22,964 nucleotides of DNA from Willaertia magna (GCA_902984215.1 CADWAF010004067.1:1-22964), one strand, 5' to 3'. Positions 1-10,678 are shown, counted from the first letter of the stretch. The notes: generated by a model not told the origin, from the sequence alone. Translations and numbers: made by a program.

Positions 1-94
1 GGGTGTATTAATTAATTGATGTTTATTTAAGAATGTATTACATGATGGAATGATGGTAAGAAATTTAAAATTAACAAGTATTATTTGAATGAGC

Positions 95-3000
95 TTATTT
101 TTGCTTGTAATATTGGCCTGCTTCTTCGTCTTCTAGTTTTTCTCCATGTTTCATTTCTTTTTTGGCAGACATTGCACGATAGATAACGAAACTTATTAAA
201 AGCAAGCCTAAAATAAGTGCAACACCACCCCCAACACTAACACCAATTAATAGAGATATGTCTAAGGAGTTTGGTCTTGATGATACAACTCCAGAAACTA
301 CGTAAGCTGGCGAATACACTGAAGTTAATCCATTTGAATCCGTTGCTACAACATTAATAAGGTACAGTTTCTTGTTAGAAATATTAGGTAATGGAATTTC
401 AATGTCATTTGTACCACCAGAAGGCACAGTTTGCTTTTGGTAGTGAGTGAAATTAGATCTCATGGCACAAGCTGTGTAGTAGTTAATATTTTGTAAATTT
501 TGGGCAGGGTAAGTTATCTCTTGCAAATAAACTTCATAGGTAATAAATAAACCATTAGAAGAACTAGCAGGTGGGATAATTAAGGTCGAGTTGCCTCTTT
601 TTGACGCCAAAGTGGTGCTGGAAAGGGTAGGAGCAAGATTTACGGATCCTATTGACCTTATTTGATATGGGTTTTCAGAGGTTGAGCCACTAACTCCAAT
701 GTAAACTTTTTCTGAGTTAATATCTTTAATTTCTACTTCTTGTATGAAACTAAAACTGTTGGAGGATGAGGCAATAGTTTTTTCTGATGATTTAGTTGGT
801 TTTTGTTCTGAATTTGATGCATAAACTACAGGGGCAAACTCACTGTTACAAGAATCAACAACAATTTTCATATAACTGTCACTTCCAGGGAATGAATCTA
901 AATAATAATAACTTTGGGTTGTCATTAACGCAAGGGAACCCCTAGGTAAAACTGTTCTTGAAGCACGTGAAGAGAGTAGTAGTCTGGCTGTAGTATCAGA
1001 TTTAGCGTAAATGGCAAACCTTATTGGCAAAGATGTATCAATCTCACCAGCTTTAATTATCATACTTCCTGTTAGTGCATCCATGTACTTCCATGTGTAA
1101 AGAGAAGGGGATGGAGTTCTAAAAAGATCTTGCACAGCATAAATGTCAAAATTACCATTGATTTTGTGGAAAGAAAATAGCATATCGGTGGCGTTATGTG
1201 AATTAGTAAAGTAGGTTAAAACTACAATATCATTCGCCTTAACACCGGTCAAAAGAGGAACATCTCGTTTGAATGCATAGTGGGAGGAGCTACCTAAAGT
1301 GAGGTAACCAACTGTATCAACTTCAGCGTATACTGAAATGTACCATTCAGAGTAAGTATATCCAGAATCACTATTTTTGGTTACAATTACGTTTCCAAGT
1401 TGACCTTCATTCTTCCAAGTATAATTAGTTTCATTTGCTGGTTCCCCGTTTGTAGAGATAAACAATTTTGTGCTACCGAAAAGTAAAGAAGTAGAAGTAA
1501 CTATTGTGTCAACTCTTTTTTCGCCATTTGCAATAAATTTACCTGTTTGTCCTTTCTTTAATTTGAATAAGACATTGTCACCATTTGGATAGATAAGTGT
1601 GGATTTGGTGGTAGCCGTCATTGTGAAGGAAATGGTAGACCCAATACCATATAAACCTTTGACACCAATATAATAAGTGCCTGCTGCTGCCTCATCTAAT
1701 GTAATTACATCGTCCCCATATTTCATAGATTTCCCTTGATTATTAAATTCTGTCGGTGTAGGGGTAGTTGTTGAGTAATATAAATCAGCTTCATCACAAT
1801 CTCCATCGTTACACTTTTTAGATAAAGAAAGAGTAAATTGAACAGATGCTGCTTGCTCTAATTTAAATTCGAAATAAGTATATTTGCCAGAAACGACAGA
1901 ACTAACCATAGCTTGTCCATCTTCTAAAACCCTTCTTTTGTCTGATTGCATTGCAACAATACTAAAGTGATTGATACCCTCATTATAACCAAACACAGCA
2001 ATGTAAAAAGTTTTACCAATAGCTTTTTCATTATTTGAGAGGATATAAATGGTGTCTTCTCCATAGCTTTCAGATGCCCATTGATATGTGAATACATTAG
2101 GTTGAGTGTCTACTGTTGAAATATATAAATCACAGTCACCTTCATACATTTTTATGCTGACAGACAAATCGTTAGTACTGAATTTATCTGCGTAAAATCT
2201 AAAATATCTATAGTAGCCATGTGGAACGGTGCCCAAGAATATTTGTTGGGCGTCTTCTAATTCTATTGGAGTTGATGTGGTGCTGAGGGTAACATTGAAT
2301 AGAGCATTACTTTCAGACTTTACAACAAAGTAGTAGTTGCTTAAAATAGGTTTATCGAAATTCATTATTATTTCAGAGCCTGAAGTTTCCTTTCGCTCGC
2401 TTTTAGTGGAGGTTGCGACTGGTTGATACGCTTGGTAAAGAGTAACTGTACCCTGGATAATAGTTACTTTAAAACTGAATAAGGTTTTAGTATCGGTGTG
2501 CTCTAGTTTAAACACAGCATTATTATTAGAGGATGTAGAAACTAAGTTAATATTATCTCCAATCTTTTTCAAAGTTTTTGTATTTGTTGGTTGAGTGTAA
2601 AAATATAATTCAAAATCAGTTTGTTTGTATTTTCCTAAAACAGTAACATAATAAACTCCAGTCCTTGCATTATTTGCTGGGATAACAAAGGAGTTATGAC
2701 CAATAGTATATGTTACAAAGTCATAATTCTCTGTTGTAGCTCTAGAACCGTATTTAATATAAATCTCTGTTTGATCATCAGGGTCCAAAGGAGTAGATTC
2801 AATTACAATGTCTTCATAATTTTCCAAGTTATTGAACGTATAATGGATAACATCCCCAGAATTTTGAATATAACCAACACTCTTGTAACCCTCAATCATT
2901 TTTATATCAACATCAGGAACTGTGGCGGCAACAGAATAAACTGCATCGTGATACGCAAAAACACCAATATAAAGAACAGAAATTTTTGTTTCTGTTAAGG

Positions 3001-3732
3001 CAATTTCAAGGGAATCTGATAAATAATTTTCAGCCTTAAAATCATAATTTTCAGAGTTTGGTCTAGGATTTGAGCTTGAAACATCTTTTCAAGTGTTAAA
3101 TAACAAAAGGTAGTTAATAACTTACATAAATCTGCATCCCCCTTAATAACACTCAATTGAATTAAAGCCCTAGGAGAATCTGATGGTATGTTATATCTGA
3201 AATAAAGCGAACCGCCCATTTTTCCTATCATTTGTACAGGATTACCTGAAAATAATTCAGTAGTGGTGTTAGTAGAAGCAATTGTCAACCCGAAAGCAGT
3301 TCTTTGGAATCCAAATACCGCAATTTTGAATGGTTTTCCTTCAACAGGCCATTTTTCGGTTTCATTTTTTGAGAGATACTTAATTTCTCCAGAGTATGTG
3401 GATCTGTCAGAAAATATACAATTCCTACATTCACTACCAACAATGTTAATAGAATCTTCGATGCTAACGAACAAATCTAAAGGATATTTAATTTTATATT
3501 TCGTAAAGGAATACTTACCAGCATCTCCTGCAAAAGATGTTAAGGAAAATACAAGATCTCCTAGATTATTAAAATCTTCAGTGTATGGATTAAAACTGAA
3601 TATGGTATACTCATTCAAGCCAACATTACCAATACTTGTAACACCAACCTTAATCTCTGTTTCAGAAACAACTAAGCCTAAAGCGAGTGATAAAAGACCA
3701 AGCACCACTAATGCACCAAAGCTTAATCTCAT
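95..3732 (-). CDS. Large type I membrane protein with tandem PPC-like beta domains
   Basis: Two exons, complement(95..3084, 3126..3732), joined across a 41-nt GTAAGT...AAAAG intron (3085-3125), give 1198 residues. The intron is needed because it restores a GDADLYVSSSNP motif at the exon junction. Residues 1-23 are a hydrophobic signal peptide. Residues about 1145-1172 are one Gly/Leu-rich membrane segment, followed by a charged 24-residue tail, so most of the protein should lie outside the cell or in a lumen. The ectodomain repeats a motif of the form (G)D-x-DLY-x-S...P...Y near residues 198, 305, 518, 635 and 742. This resembles the bacterial pre-peptidase C-terminal (PPC) domain, a small beta-sandwich. 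No protease catalytic domain is visible. The function is unknown; a surface adhesin or sorting receptor is possible but speculative. The gene model is strong and the PPC assignment is moderate. Confidence 0.8.
3085..3125 (-). other. 41-nt intron in the PPC-like membrane protein gene
   Basis: On the minus strand it starts GTAAGTTATT and ends TTGAAAAG. Without removal the frame shifts and ends after 245 residues. With removal the frame runs on through a DLY-x-S motif like those elsewhere in the protein. It is typical in length for this window. Confidence 0.85.
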
Positions 3733-3866
3733 TTTTTTCGTAGTCTCCCTTCGGAGTCTGTAGTCAGGCTTGGTTTACCGTACAGCCCAAGTACTTGGTT
3801 TATCAAAAATATTACAAGGCAAATACAAACAAGTTCTCTTCGTATTCTTTGTAACATTACTTAAAT

Positions 3867-4667
3867 TTATTGTTGGTGGGGGAATGAGTTGTTGGGATTG
3901 TTGTTATTATTCATTTCTCGTTGTTGTTGCTGCATTTGGGCTTGTTGCCACATTTGTTGATGTTGTAATTGTAATTGTTGATAATATAATAATTGTTGTT
4001 GTTGTAATAACATTAATTGTTGTTGTTGAGCTCTTTGTTGATTTTGTAAAATTTGTTGTTGAGTTAAGGGTCTATTAGCAGCTAATATTCTTTCAGCTTC
4101 TGTACCATATCTTTCTCTTGAATTTGGTTTAAATGCATATTCTACAATAATTTGTCTTCCAGCAATATATTGATTATTTAATTGATTCTTAGCTGCATCA
4201 CTTGAGTCAAAATTGTCAAAATTTACAAAAGCATATCCTTTACTTTCACCAGTTTCTGGATTTCTTTCAATTCTTGGTGTTGGGGGTATTATATTACCGA
4301 ACATTCCAAATATTTCTTTTAATTTTTGTTCATCCAGTGATGGATCTAAATTTCCAATCCATAAATTTGCTCCAACATCTAAATTTCTAGAACTTTTATC
4401 TTGGTCATATTTATTTATTTTCATTGGTTTACCGAATAATTTAATTTGATTCATTACTTGTATTGCATAGTTAGCGTCTACTTCCGAACGATATTCAACG
4501 AAAGCATATCCAGAATGAGTGTTCGTTATTCTATCTCTAGGTATTTTAATATCTGTTATTGGTCCTACTTGTACAAACAATTCCCAAAGTAATTCTTCAT
4601 CTACCTGTTGGTCAAGATTTCCGACATAAATTGTTGAGGCTTGATTTCTTTCTGTTTTTTGTGACAT
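3867..4667 (-). CDS. SF3B4: Splicing factor 3B subunit 4 (SF3B4/SAP49/Hsh49)
   Basis: This is an intronless gene of 266 residues. The family is a U2 snRNP SF3b component that binds pre-mRNA near the branch site and contacts SF3B2. Two RRMs are clear: residues about 12-90 (RNP2 IYVGNL, RNP1-like GYAFVEY) and about 99-180 (RNP2 LWIGNL, RNP1 KGYAFVNF). The linker 'NLDVGANLWIGNLDP' and the 'ERYGTEAERILAANRP' segment after RRM2 closely resemble human SF3B4. The C-terminus is a Gln-rich tail with several Q runs and an Asn cluster, in place of the Pro-rich tail of the animal protein. The start ATG sits in a poor A/T context with no better alternative upstream. The gene is nuclear and would act on the short introns seen in this window. 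The assignment is confident. Confidence 0.93.
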   Translation of the reverse strand: MSQKTERNQASTIYVGNLDQQVDEELLWELFVQVGPITDIKIPRDRITNTHSGYAFVEYRSEVDANYAIQVMNQIKLFGKPMKINKYDQDKSSRNLDVGANLWIGNLDPSLDEQKLKEIFGMFGNIIPPTPRIERNPETGESKGYAFVNFDNFDSSDAAKNQLNNQYIAGRQIIVEYAFKPNSRERYGTEAERILAANRPLTQQQILQNQQRAQQQQLMLLQQQQLLYYQQLQLQHQQMWQQAQMQQQQREMNNNNNPNNSFPHQQ

Positions 4668-4731
4668 TTTTTAATTTTTGAATAGTTAATTGAACATTGA
4701 GCGTAAAAATTTATTAATACTACAGGTTAAT

Positions 4732-7158
4732 TTACAATTCATCATGTGAATCAGCATTTTCAACTGGTGCTTCTGCTGACTTAACTTCTTCTGGTTGAAC
4801 AACTTCAGTTTGTGTTTCTTCTGGTTGTGTTTCTACTATAGTACTGGTACCTAAATCAGAGGAAATTAAACGAACAATTCTATCAGCAAAATCTTTCTTT
4901 TCATCAATATCATAACCAGATCTTAATGCAGCAGTATCATATAAAATTTGAACAATTTCTTTTGCCTTAGAATCGTTAGGGTCATTCTTAATACGTTGAT
5001 GTAATGATGAAATAATTGGATGGTTAACATTAATTTCCATAACCTTCATCTTTAACATCCATTCCATAGCAGCTGCATCAGAACCTAAAGCTTGTGCCTT
5101 TAAAATTCTTGCCATGTTTGCACTTACACCAAATGAACTTGCAACTAAAACACAAGGTGAAGATGAAATTCTTTTACCAACTACTGATTTAGAAATTTTA
5201 TCTTTTAATACTGATTGTATGAAAGTGTTTAATGGTTCATATTCTTTGTTCATTTCTTCTTCACGTTTCTTTTGATCTTCTTCATTTTCATCTCCAAACT
5301 TTAAATCTTCTTTTGCAATATTTTGTAATTTCTTCTTTTTGTATTCAGTTAATTGGCCAGTCATATATTCATCAATTGGGTCAACCATAAGTAAAACTTC
5401 TAAATCTCTTTTAACTAATTCTTCTAATAGAGGAGAGTTCTTTAATTCTTTAAGATCAGTACCAGCCAAGAAATAAATTACTTCTTGTTTTGGTTTCATT
5501 CTTTCAATGTATTCATCTAAACTAATTAATTCCTCAGTCTTTGTTGTTGGGAATCTCAACATTGCTGCTAATTTATCACGATGCTTAGAATCTTCAATTA
5601 CACCTAATTTAATATTCTTTCCAAATTCTTTGTATAAAGTAGCAAATTTGTTTTCTTCTTCTTCTTTCTTTTCTTCATCTTTATTTTCTTCCTTCTTATT
5701 CTTTCTAATTTCAATATCCTTGTCAGCTAATTCTCCTAACATTTGGATAACTTTACCTAATAACTTCTTTTTAATTAAACTTAATAATTTAGAATGTTGT
5801 AACATTTCTCTAGAAACATTTAATGGTAAATCTTCAGAATCAACTAAACCTTTAATAAAGTTCAAATATCTTGGTAATAATAAATCATCAGCAATATTAT
5901 CTGTGATAAATACTCTCTTTACGTATAATTTAATATTATTAGTCTTTTGTGTGACATCAAATAAATTAGAAGGTGCCTTAGATGGAATATAAAGTAAACT
6001 CTTAAAATCAATTTGTCCTTCAGCACTAAATAATTCCCAGAATAATGGATCCTCAAGACTGTTAGTTAAAGCTTTATAAAATTGAATGTATTCTTCTTTA
6101 GTAATATTAGATGCTGATCTTAACCATAAAGGCTTATTTTCATTAATAATATTCCATTCTTCAACTTGTTTTTCAATTGTCTTAGTCTTTGGTTTTTCTT
6201 CTTTGGTTTCTTCTTTCTTTTCAACTTCAACTTCTTCATCCTTCTTTTCTTCTTCAACAGTTTCTTCTTTCTTTTCTTCTGTTGGTTTTTCTTCAGTTGT
6301 TGTTTCTTCTACAGGTACTTCTTCAGTTACAGTTCTAACTTCATGTAAATAAATTGGGAAATGAATGAAAGCGCTATATTTCTTAATTAATTCTTTAAGT
6401 TTGTTAGCATCAGCAAATTCCTTTGCATCATCCTTTAAGATTAAAGTAATTTCAGTACCACGTTTTAAAGTATCACCATTTGGATCTTCAATAATGCTGA
6501 AAGTATTATCAGCAGTAGATGTCCAAATTAATTGTTTATCATCATTATGTTTAGTGGTAACAATAACTCTATCTGCAACTAAATAAGCACTATAAAAACC
6601 AACTCCGAATTGACCAATAAGGCTAGCATCAAATTGATTTGCAGCATCTTTCTGTAATTTTTCAATGAATGCCTTTGTTCCAGAGTTTGCAATAGTACCT
6701 AAATTTTTTAATAAATCTTGTTTAGTCATACCAACACCTGTATCTCTGATTTTTAATAATCCACGTTTTTGATCAGCCCAGATACGGATTTCAAGATTAG
6801 CACCTGTATCTAATGCTGTTTTATCTGTTAAACTCATAAATCTAATTTTATTTAATGCATCTGATGCATTACTTATTAATTCTCTAAGGAAAATTTCTTT
6901 GTTTGAATAAAGTGAGTTAATTAAAATACCTAGTAATTGATTAATTTCTGCTTGGAATTGATGTTTTTCAGTTTGTGGTTGATTTAAAAGTTGTTCAATA
7001 GAAACTTCTTCAGGAGTACTTGTACTACTTGGTGTTTCCTTTAAATCTATATTAGTTTCTGTTGTTTCATCTGCTAAGATGGTGCTAACATGAAACACAG
7101 TTAGCGTTAAAAGTAAGCCAATTATTGCAAGAAAGACACCAGTCTTAAGTTTATTCAT
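4732..7158 (-). CDS. HSP90B1: Endoplasmin / GRP94, ER-lumenal Hsp90 chaperone
   Basis: An intronless gene of 808 residues, close to the usual GRP94 length. The start is the ATG at 7158: it opens a signal peptide (KTGVFLAIIGLLLTLTVFHV, then ILA-DE), while the frame upstream reaches only a TTG. The GHKL ATPase is plain: RELISNASDAL near residues 92-102 with the catalytic Glu and Mg-binding Asn, DTGVGM at 139-144, and GQFGVGFYSAYLVADRV. An unusually long Glu/Lys/Thr linker (about residues 276-330) separates the N and middle domains, and a second KEE-rich insert follows near residue 500. The protein ends in SHDEL, so HDEL is the ER-retrieval signal. It folds secretory and membrane proteins, and the large secreted or membrane protein to the left could be a client (inference only). 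The assignment is very confident. Confidence 0.96.
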   Translation of the reverse strand: MNKLKTGVFLAIIGLLLTLTVFHVSTILADETTETNIDLKETPSSTSTPEEVSIEQLLNQPQTEKHQFQAEINQLLGILINSLYSNKEIFLRELISNASDALNKIRFMSLTDKTALDTGANLEIRIWADQKRGLLKIRDTGVGMTKQDLLKNLGTIANSGTKAFIEKLQKDAANQFDASLIGQFGVGFYSAYLVADRVIVTTKHNDDKQLIWTSTADNTFSIIEDPNGDTLKRGTEITLILKDDAKEFADANKLKELIKKYSAFIHFPIYLHEVRTVTEEVPVEETTTEEKPTEEKKEETVEEEKKDEEVEVEKKEETKEEKPKTKTIEKQVEEWNIINENKPLWLRSASNITKEEYIQFYKALTNSLEDPLFWELFSAEGQIDFKSLLYIPSKAPSNLFDVTQKTNNIKLYVKRVFITDNIADDLLLPRYLNFIKGLVDSEDLPLNVSREMLQHSKLLSLIKKKLLGKVIQMLGELADKDIEIRKNKKEENKDEEKKEEEENKFATLYKEFGKNIKLGVIEDSKHRDKLAAMLRFPTTKTEELISLDEYIERMKPKQEVIYFLAGTDLKELKNSPLLEELVKRDLEVLLMVDPIDEYMTGQLTEYKKKKLQNIAKEDLKFGDENEEDQKKREEEMNKEYEPLNTFIQSVLKDKISKSVVGKRISSSPCVLVASSFGVSANMARILKAQALGSDAAAMEWMLKMKVMEINVNHPIISSLHQRIKNDPNDSKAKEIVQILYDTAALRSGYDIDEKKDFADRIVRLISSDLGTSTIVETQPEETQTEVVQPEEVKSAEAPVENADSHDEL

Positions 7159-7518
7159 TTCTTTATTTTTTTTAACACGGAACTGTCCAGCCACTGGCTT
7201 TTTGTAAAGAATACGGAATTCTGTGAAACCCAAACACGTTGTTTTGTCAACTTTTGTATTATCTACTGCACTCTAAATTTAATTAGGGATTTGAAATTGG
7301 TTCCGATTGAAGACTTTCCTCCCTTTGTTTTGGATTGTCAATCGAACTAAATTTCGATTTGAAATTGGTTCCGATAGAGGACTTTCATCCGTTCGATTTT
7401 ATTTACCAATTGATCGACCCACCAACAACGACAAACCCAAAGAACCAAACACAAACAAAGAACAATGTAACCTGCTACAAAGCAAAAGTTCATGTTATGA
7501 GAATTAGAACTTTAAAAA
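7159..7518. promoter_or_regulatory. Divergent intergenic promoter region with a 35-bp duplication
   Basis: These 360 bp separate the start of GRP94 (minus) from the start of the F-box membrane protein (plus), so both promoters must lie here. I see no gene. The notable content is an imperfect direct repeat (7288-7322 and 7356-7390) and a small inverted repeat, AATCGAA...TTCGATT, just before the second copy. No confident TATA or UPR element was identified. Confidence 0.6.
7288..7390. repeat. 35-bp imperfect direct repeat, two copies 68 bp apart
   Basis: The copies are 7288-7322 and 7356-7390. Both begin GATTTGAAATTGGTTCCGAT and continue (T/A)GA(A/G)GACTTTC(C/A)TCC, with only three mismatches in 35 bases. 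It could be a recent local duplication or a duplicated transcription-factor site. Confidence 0.85.
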
Positions 7519-9146
7519 ATGTCAGTAAGTGATGAGGAAGTTGATGTTTCAACCCCAATCACTGCCAACAATACACAACAACCACACTACAACACAATAG
7601 ATATTTTTGAAGAAGAAATCAATGAAACAAATAATAATGATAATGTAATAGATATTGGTGTCAATCAAATAATACCTGCTACTCATCAATACCAACCTCA
7701 AGCTCCTCCAACATGGACACATGACGAAATAATGAAAGGATGGATACTAAAATATAATTATGACAATGTACCTCCCGAAGTATTGGTTGAAATATTTAAA
7801 TTTTTAGATACAACCTCTCTTCTAAAGTAAGTTCCTTCTAATAATACCATCCCCTTTGATTTTAATGAAAAGATAGTTCTGCTTTAGTGTAAGTAAAATT
7901 ACAATTCTTTTTTTTACAAATCATAATATCTAAGTTCCAAATCATGGTATTATGCAACTTTACATGACGCCTTGTGGGAAAGTTCAGTAAGGAAACTATT
8001 TCACAGTTGGAATGATCAAGAATCTAATTATTATTTATTGGATATGAGTAGATTAAATAAAAGATATGGTAAACCAGTACCCCCACCTCCTAGACCTAAA
8101 ATTATTGAGGATTATGTAACAATAGAAAATGGTAAAATTATTTCATATCACACTTTGAGAGCTTTAAATATTGAACAAGGAAAAAAGAAATTAAATTCTA
8201 AATTGAGAAGAGATAGAAAGGAATATATGAGAGCTAAGAGATTGGAAATTTATGAAAATATGAATGAGTAAGTGAAATGATTGAAATTTAATATTTATTT
8301 TTGTAAAGTTTACGATATCGATATTTCTTTGGATTTGCAACTGTAATTTATATTGCATTTTTCTTATTTTTTGCAATGGTGGCAATATATGATGCAATTC
8401 CAGAGAGTATTATACCTCGTTGGCATCTTTTTACCTTCATACCTTTGTTTTTTGTATATCTATTTGGTTTTGGATTATTATTTTATTTAACATTTATGTA
8501 TTGTAATGCTAATGACAAAGAGATTTTGTTTTTAGCTGCGATAATATTAATAGTTTTAATTGGAGCATTAGCTCTGACAATAATGGCTTTTTTAAATGTA
8601 GCAGTTCTACCCATAACGATTGACCCCGTGACAAAACATAAACAGCATACAATTAATTGGTTTATAGTCTTAATTCCAGCTTATATATTTGCTTTGGTTG
8701 CTGAAATAATTATGAATGTTGGAGTTGGAATTACATTAATTGATGATTGGACACATAATGCAACCCCAAAAGAGAAGTGTAAACACTTTTGGACGGCTAT
8801 GTTATTTTCTTCATTGACTATATTACTTGTTTGTGCAATAGCAATGTTGGGATTTAACTTAGAGTACCCTCAATACTTCCCTCCCTTCTATACAGCTATT
8901 CCTGTATTTATTATTGTAGTTTCATTCATTATAATAACTATAAGGCAGATTTGGAAAGAAAGAAATGACCAATATGCTTCTGACAAGTATTTTTTATATT
9001 ATGGATTAATCTTTTTTATTATGGTGTTAATTAATGTATTAACAATAGGAAGTTTACCTTGGTCTCAAAGCTATGCATGGTTCAGTAGTTTGCTACCTTT
9101 GACTGCTGCTTATGCTTTTATTTGTAGATTAATTTACCATGGATAA
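7519..9146 (+). CDS. F-box protein fused to a multi-pass membrane domain (Tmemb_185A-like)
   Basis: Four exons, join(7519..7826, 7877..7888, 7935..8267, 8309..9146), give 496 residues with matching phases. Residues 1-80 are polar and Asn/Thr-rich. An F-box follows at about 83-130: VPPEVLVEIFKFLDTTSLL, then NSALVSKSWYYATLHDALWE once the 12-nt micro-exon is included. A basic Lys/Arg-rich helix (about 180-215) leads to about seven hydrophobic segments from residue 222 to the C-terminus. Motifs such as 'IPRWHLFTFIPLFFVY' and 'INWFIVLIPAYIF' recall the TMEM185 (Tmemb_185A) family; that part is moderate. F-box proteins recruit substrates to SCF ubiquitin ligases by binding Skp1, so this would be a membrane-anchored adaptor. 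The gene structure is strong, the F-box good, and the membrane-family assignment tentative. Confidence 0.8.
7877..7888 (+). other. 12-nt micro-exon within the F-box
   Basis: It lies between a 50-nt intron (7827-7876, GTAAGT...GATAG) and a 46-nt intron (7889-7934, GTAAGT...CTAAG). It reads TTCTGCTTTAGT, adds four residues and keeps the frame. Skipping it also keeps the frame but drops residues the F-box consensus needs before the SKSW block. Confidence 0.75.
8268..8308 (+). other. 41-nt intron in the F-box membrane protein gene
   Basis: It starts GTAAGTGAAA and ends TTGTAAAG. Splicing joins the basic helix to the first membrane segment in frame (…NMN-D-LRYRYFFGF…). Confidence 0.85.
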
Positions 9147-9359
9147 ATTTCCCACAACTAACCATCCCAATTTATTTTCCACATTCTTTTTAATTGTGAA
9201 CAATAAACACATGTTGTAATCTTTCTTGATAGGATTTTTTGGACAGGAAGAAACTTTTGTGGATCTATGAATTAAATTTCCAATGGAAAATTCTGTGGTT
9301 TTTATTCAACATCTCCAAATGCATGCCAACAAAGCCAATCAAAAGATTGATAGCAAAAA

Positions 9360-10678
9360 ATGAAGAAGACTTGTAAGAGTATTATTACCCAAAGTTTAAA
9401 GAAACACAATTATCACACTAATGTAAAGGCTTTTGGTCCTTGGTCTAACATTAAACCAACACCTTTAGATGCAATTAAACAATTGACTATTGATTTTAAT
9501 AAAGATACTACTCCTAATAAAATCTTATTAGGTGAAGGTGTTTACCGTACTGATCAAGGTAAACCAAAGGTTATTAAATCTGTTAGAGAAGCAGAAAGAA
9601 TTATCTTTGAAAACGAATTGGATCATGAATATGCACCTGTAACAGGAGTAACAGAATTTTGTAAAGCAACTCAAAAGTTTGCCTTTGGTGAAAACAAAGA
9701 TAACATTGCAACTGTTCAAGCTATTTCCGGTACAGGAGCTTTATGTCTTGCTGGTCATTACTTAAAGAAGTTCCTTCCACAAGAAACTAAACTCTTTTTA
9801 CCAAAGGAAACATGGGGAAATCACCCTGCAATCTTTAAAGTAAGTAGTTTAGAACATCAATGTCTTGACAATCAATAATTTAGGCTGCTGGTATTACTGA
9901 AGACAGAATTTCAAGCTATAGATACTTTGATAAAAAGACAAGTGGAATGGATGTTGAAGGTTGTTTAGAAGATATTCGTAATGCACCTGAAAAGTCAATT
10001 ATCTTACTTCATGCTTGTGCACACAACCCAACTGGTGTAGATCCAACAATTGAAACATGGAAGAAGATTTCCGATATTTGTAAAGAACGTAATCATATTG
10101 TTTTATTCGATTCTGCTTATCAAGCATTCGCTTCAGGTGACGCAGATACTGATGCTCAAAGCTTTAGATTATTTGTTAAGGAAGGACATAACATTTTACT
10201 CTGTCAATCATATGCAAAGAACTTTGGTTTATATGGACAAAGAGTTGGTGCATTAAATGTTGTATGTGAAAATGCTGAAGAAAAGAAGGCAGTTGAAAGT
10301 CAACTTGGTATTATTATTCGTACTCAATATAGTAATCCTCCAATTCATGGTGCACGTATTGTTCATACTATTTTATCTAATCCTCAATTAAAAGCTCAAT
10401 GGGAAAGCGATGTTAAAGAATTAGCTGACAGAATTAAATTAATGAGAAAACAATTAGTTGAAGAATTAAAGGCTCTTGGTTCCAAACGTGATTGGTCTCA
10501 CATTACCAAACAAATTGGTATGTTTGCTTTCAGTGGTTTAACTGAACAAGAAGTTACCAAATTAAAGGAACAATATCACATTTACATGACTAAGGATGGT
10601 AGAATGAGTATTTCTGGTTTAAACAGTGGAAATATTAAGACTGTTGCAAAGGCAATCCATGAAATTACTTCACAATAA
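9360..10678 (+). CDS. GOT2: Aspartate aminotransferase, mitochondrial type
   Basis: Two exons, join(9360..9839, 9884..10678), give 424 residues. The 44-nt intron (9840-9883, GTAAGT...TTTAG) joins HPAIFK to AAGITEDR. It is a PLP-dependent enzyme that interconverts aspartate plus 2-oxoglutarate with oxaloacetate plus glutamate, linking the TCA cycle to amino-acid metabolism. Family marks are GEGVYRTDQGKP, the NPTG motif, DSAYQAFASGD, and SYAKNFGLYGQRVG with the PLP-binding Lys at about residue 272. The first ~25 residues (MKKTCKSIITQSLKKHNYHT) are basic, Ser/Thr-rich and lack acidic residues, as expected for a mitochondrial presequence, and then VKAFGPWSNI matches the mature enzyme. Compartment is inferred from that leader. 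The assignment is very confident. Confidence 0.95.
9840..9883 (+). other. 44-nt intron in the aspartate aminotransferase gene
   Basis: GTAAGTAGTT...AATAATTTAG. It contains an in-frame stop if retained. Removal rejoins conserved aminotransferase sequence in phase 0. Confidence 0.9.

Noticed and set aside
3770..4078. Val-rich hydrophobic plus-strand frame opposite the SF3B4 Gln tail
   Set aside because: It is the complement of CAA repeats (TTG/GTT), a composition artefact.
6086..6352. Ser/Phe-rich plus-strand reading frames opposite the GRP94 linker
   Set aside because: They mirror the Glu/Lys-rich linker codons on the other strand and have no features of their own.
7159..7233. 25-residue N-terminal extension of GRP94
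   Set aside because: It would start at TTG, and it would bury a good signal peptide that begins exactly at the ATG at 7158.
7827..7934. Single 108-nt intron in the F-box gene
   Set aside because: It keeps the frame but removes four residues of the F-box. The two-intron model fits the consensus and the intron size range better.
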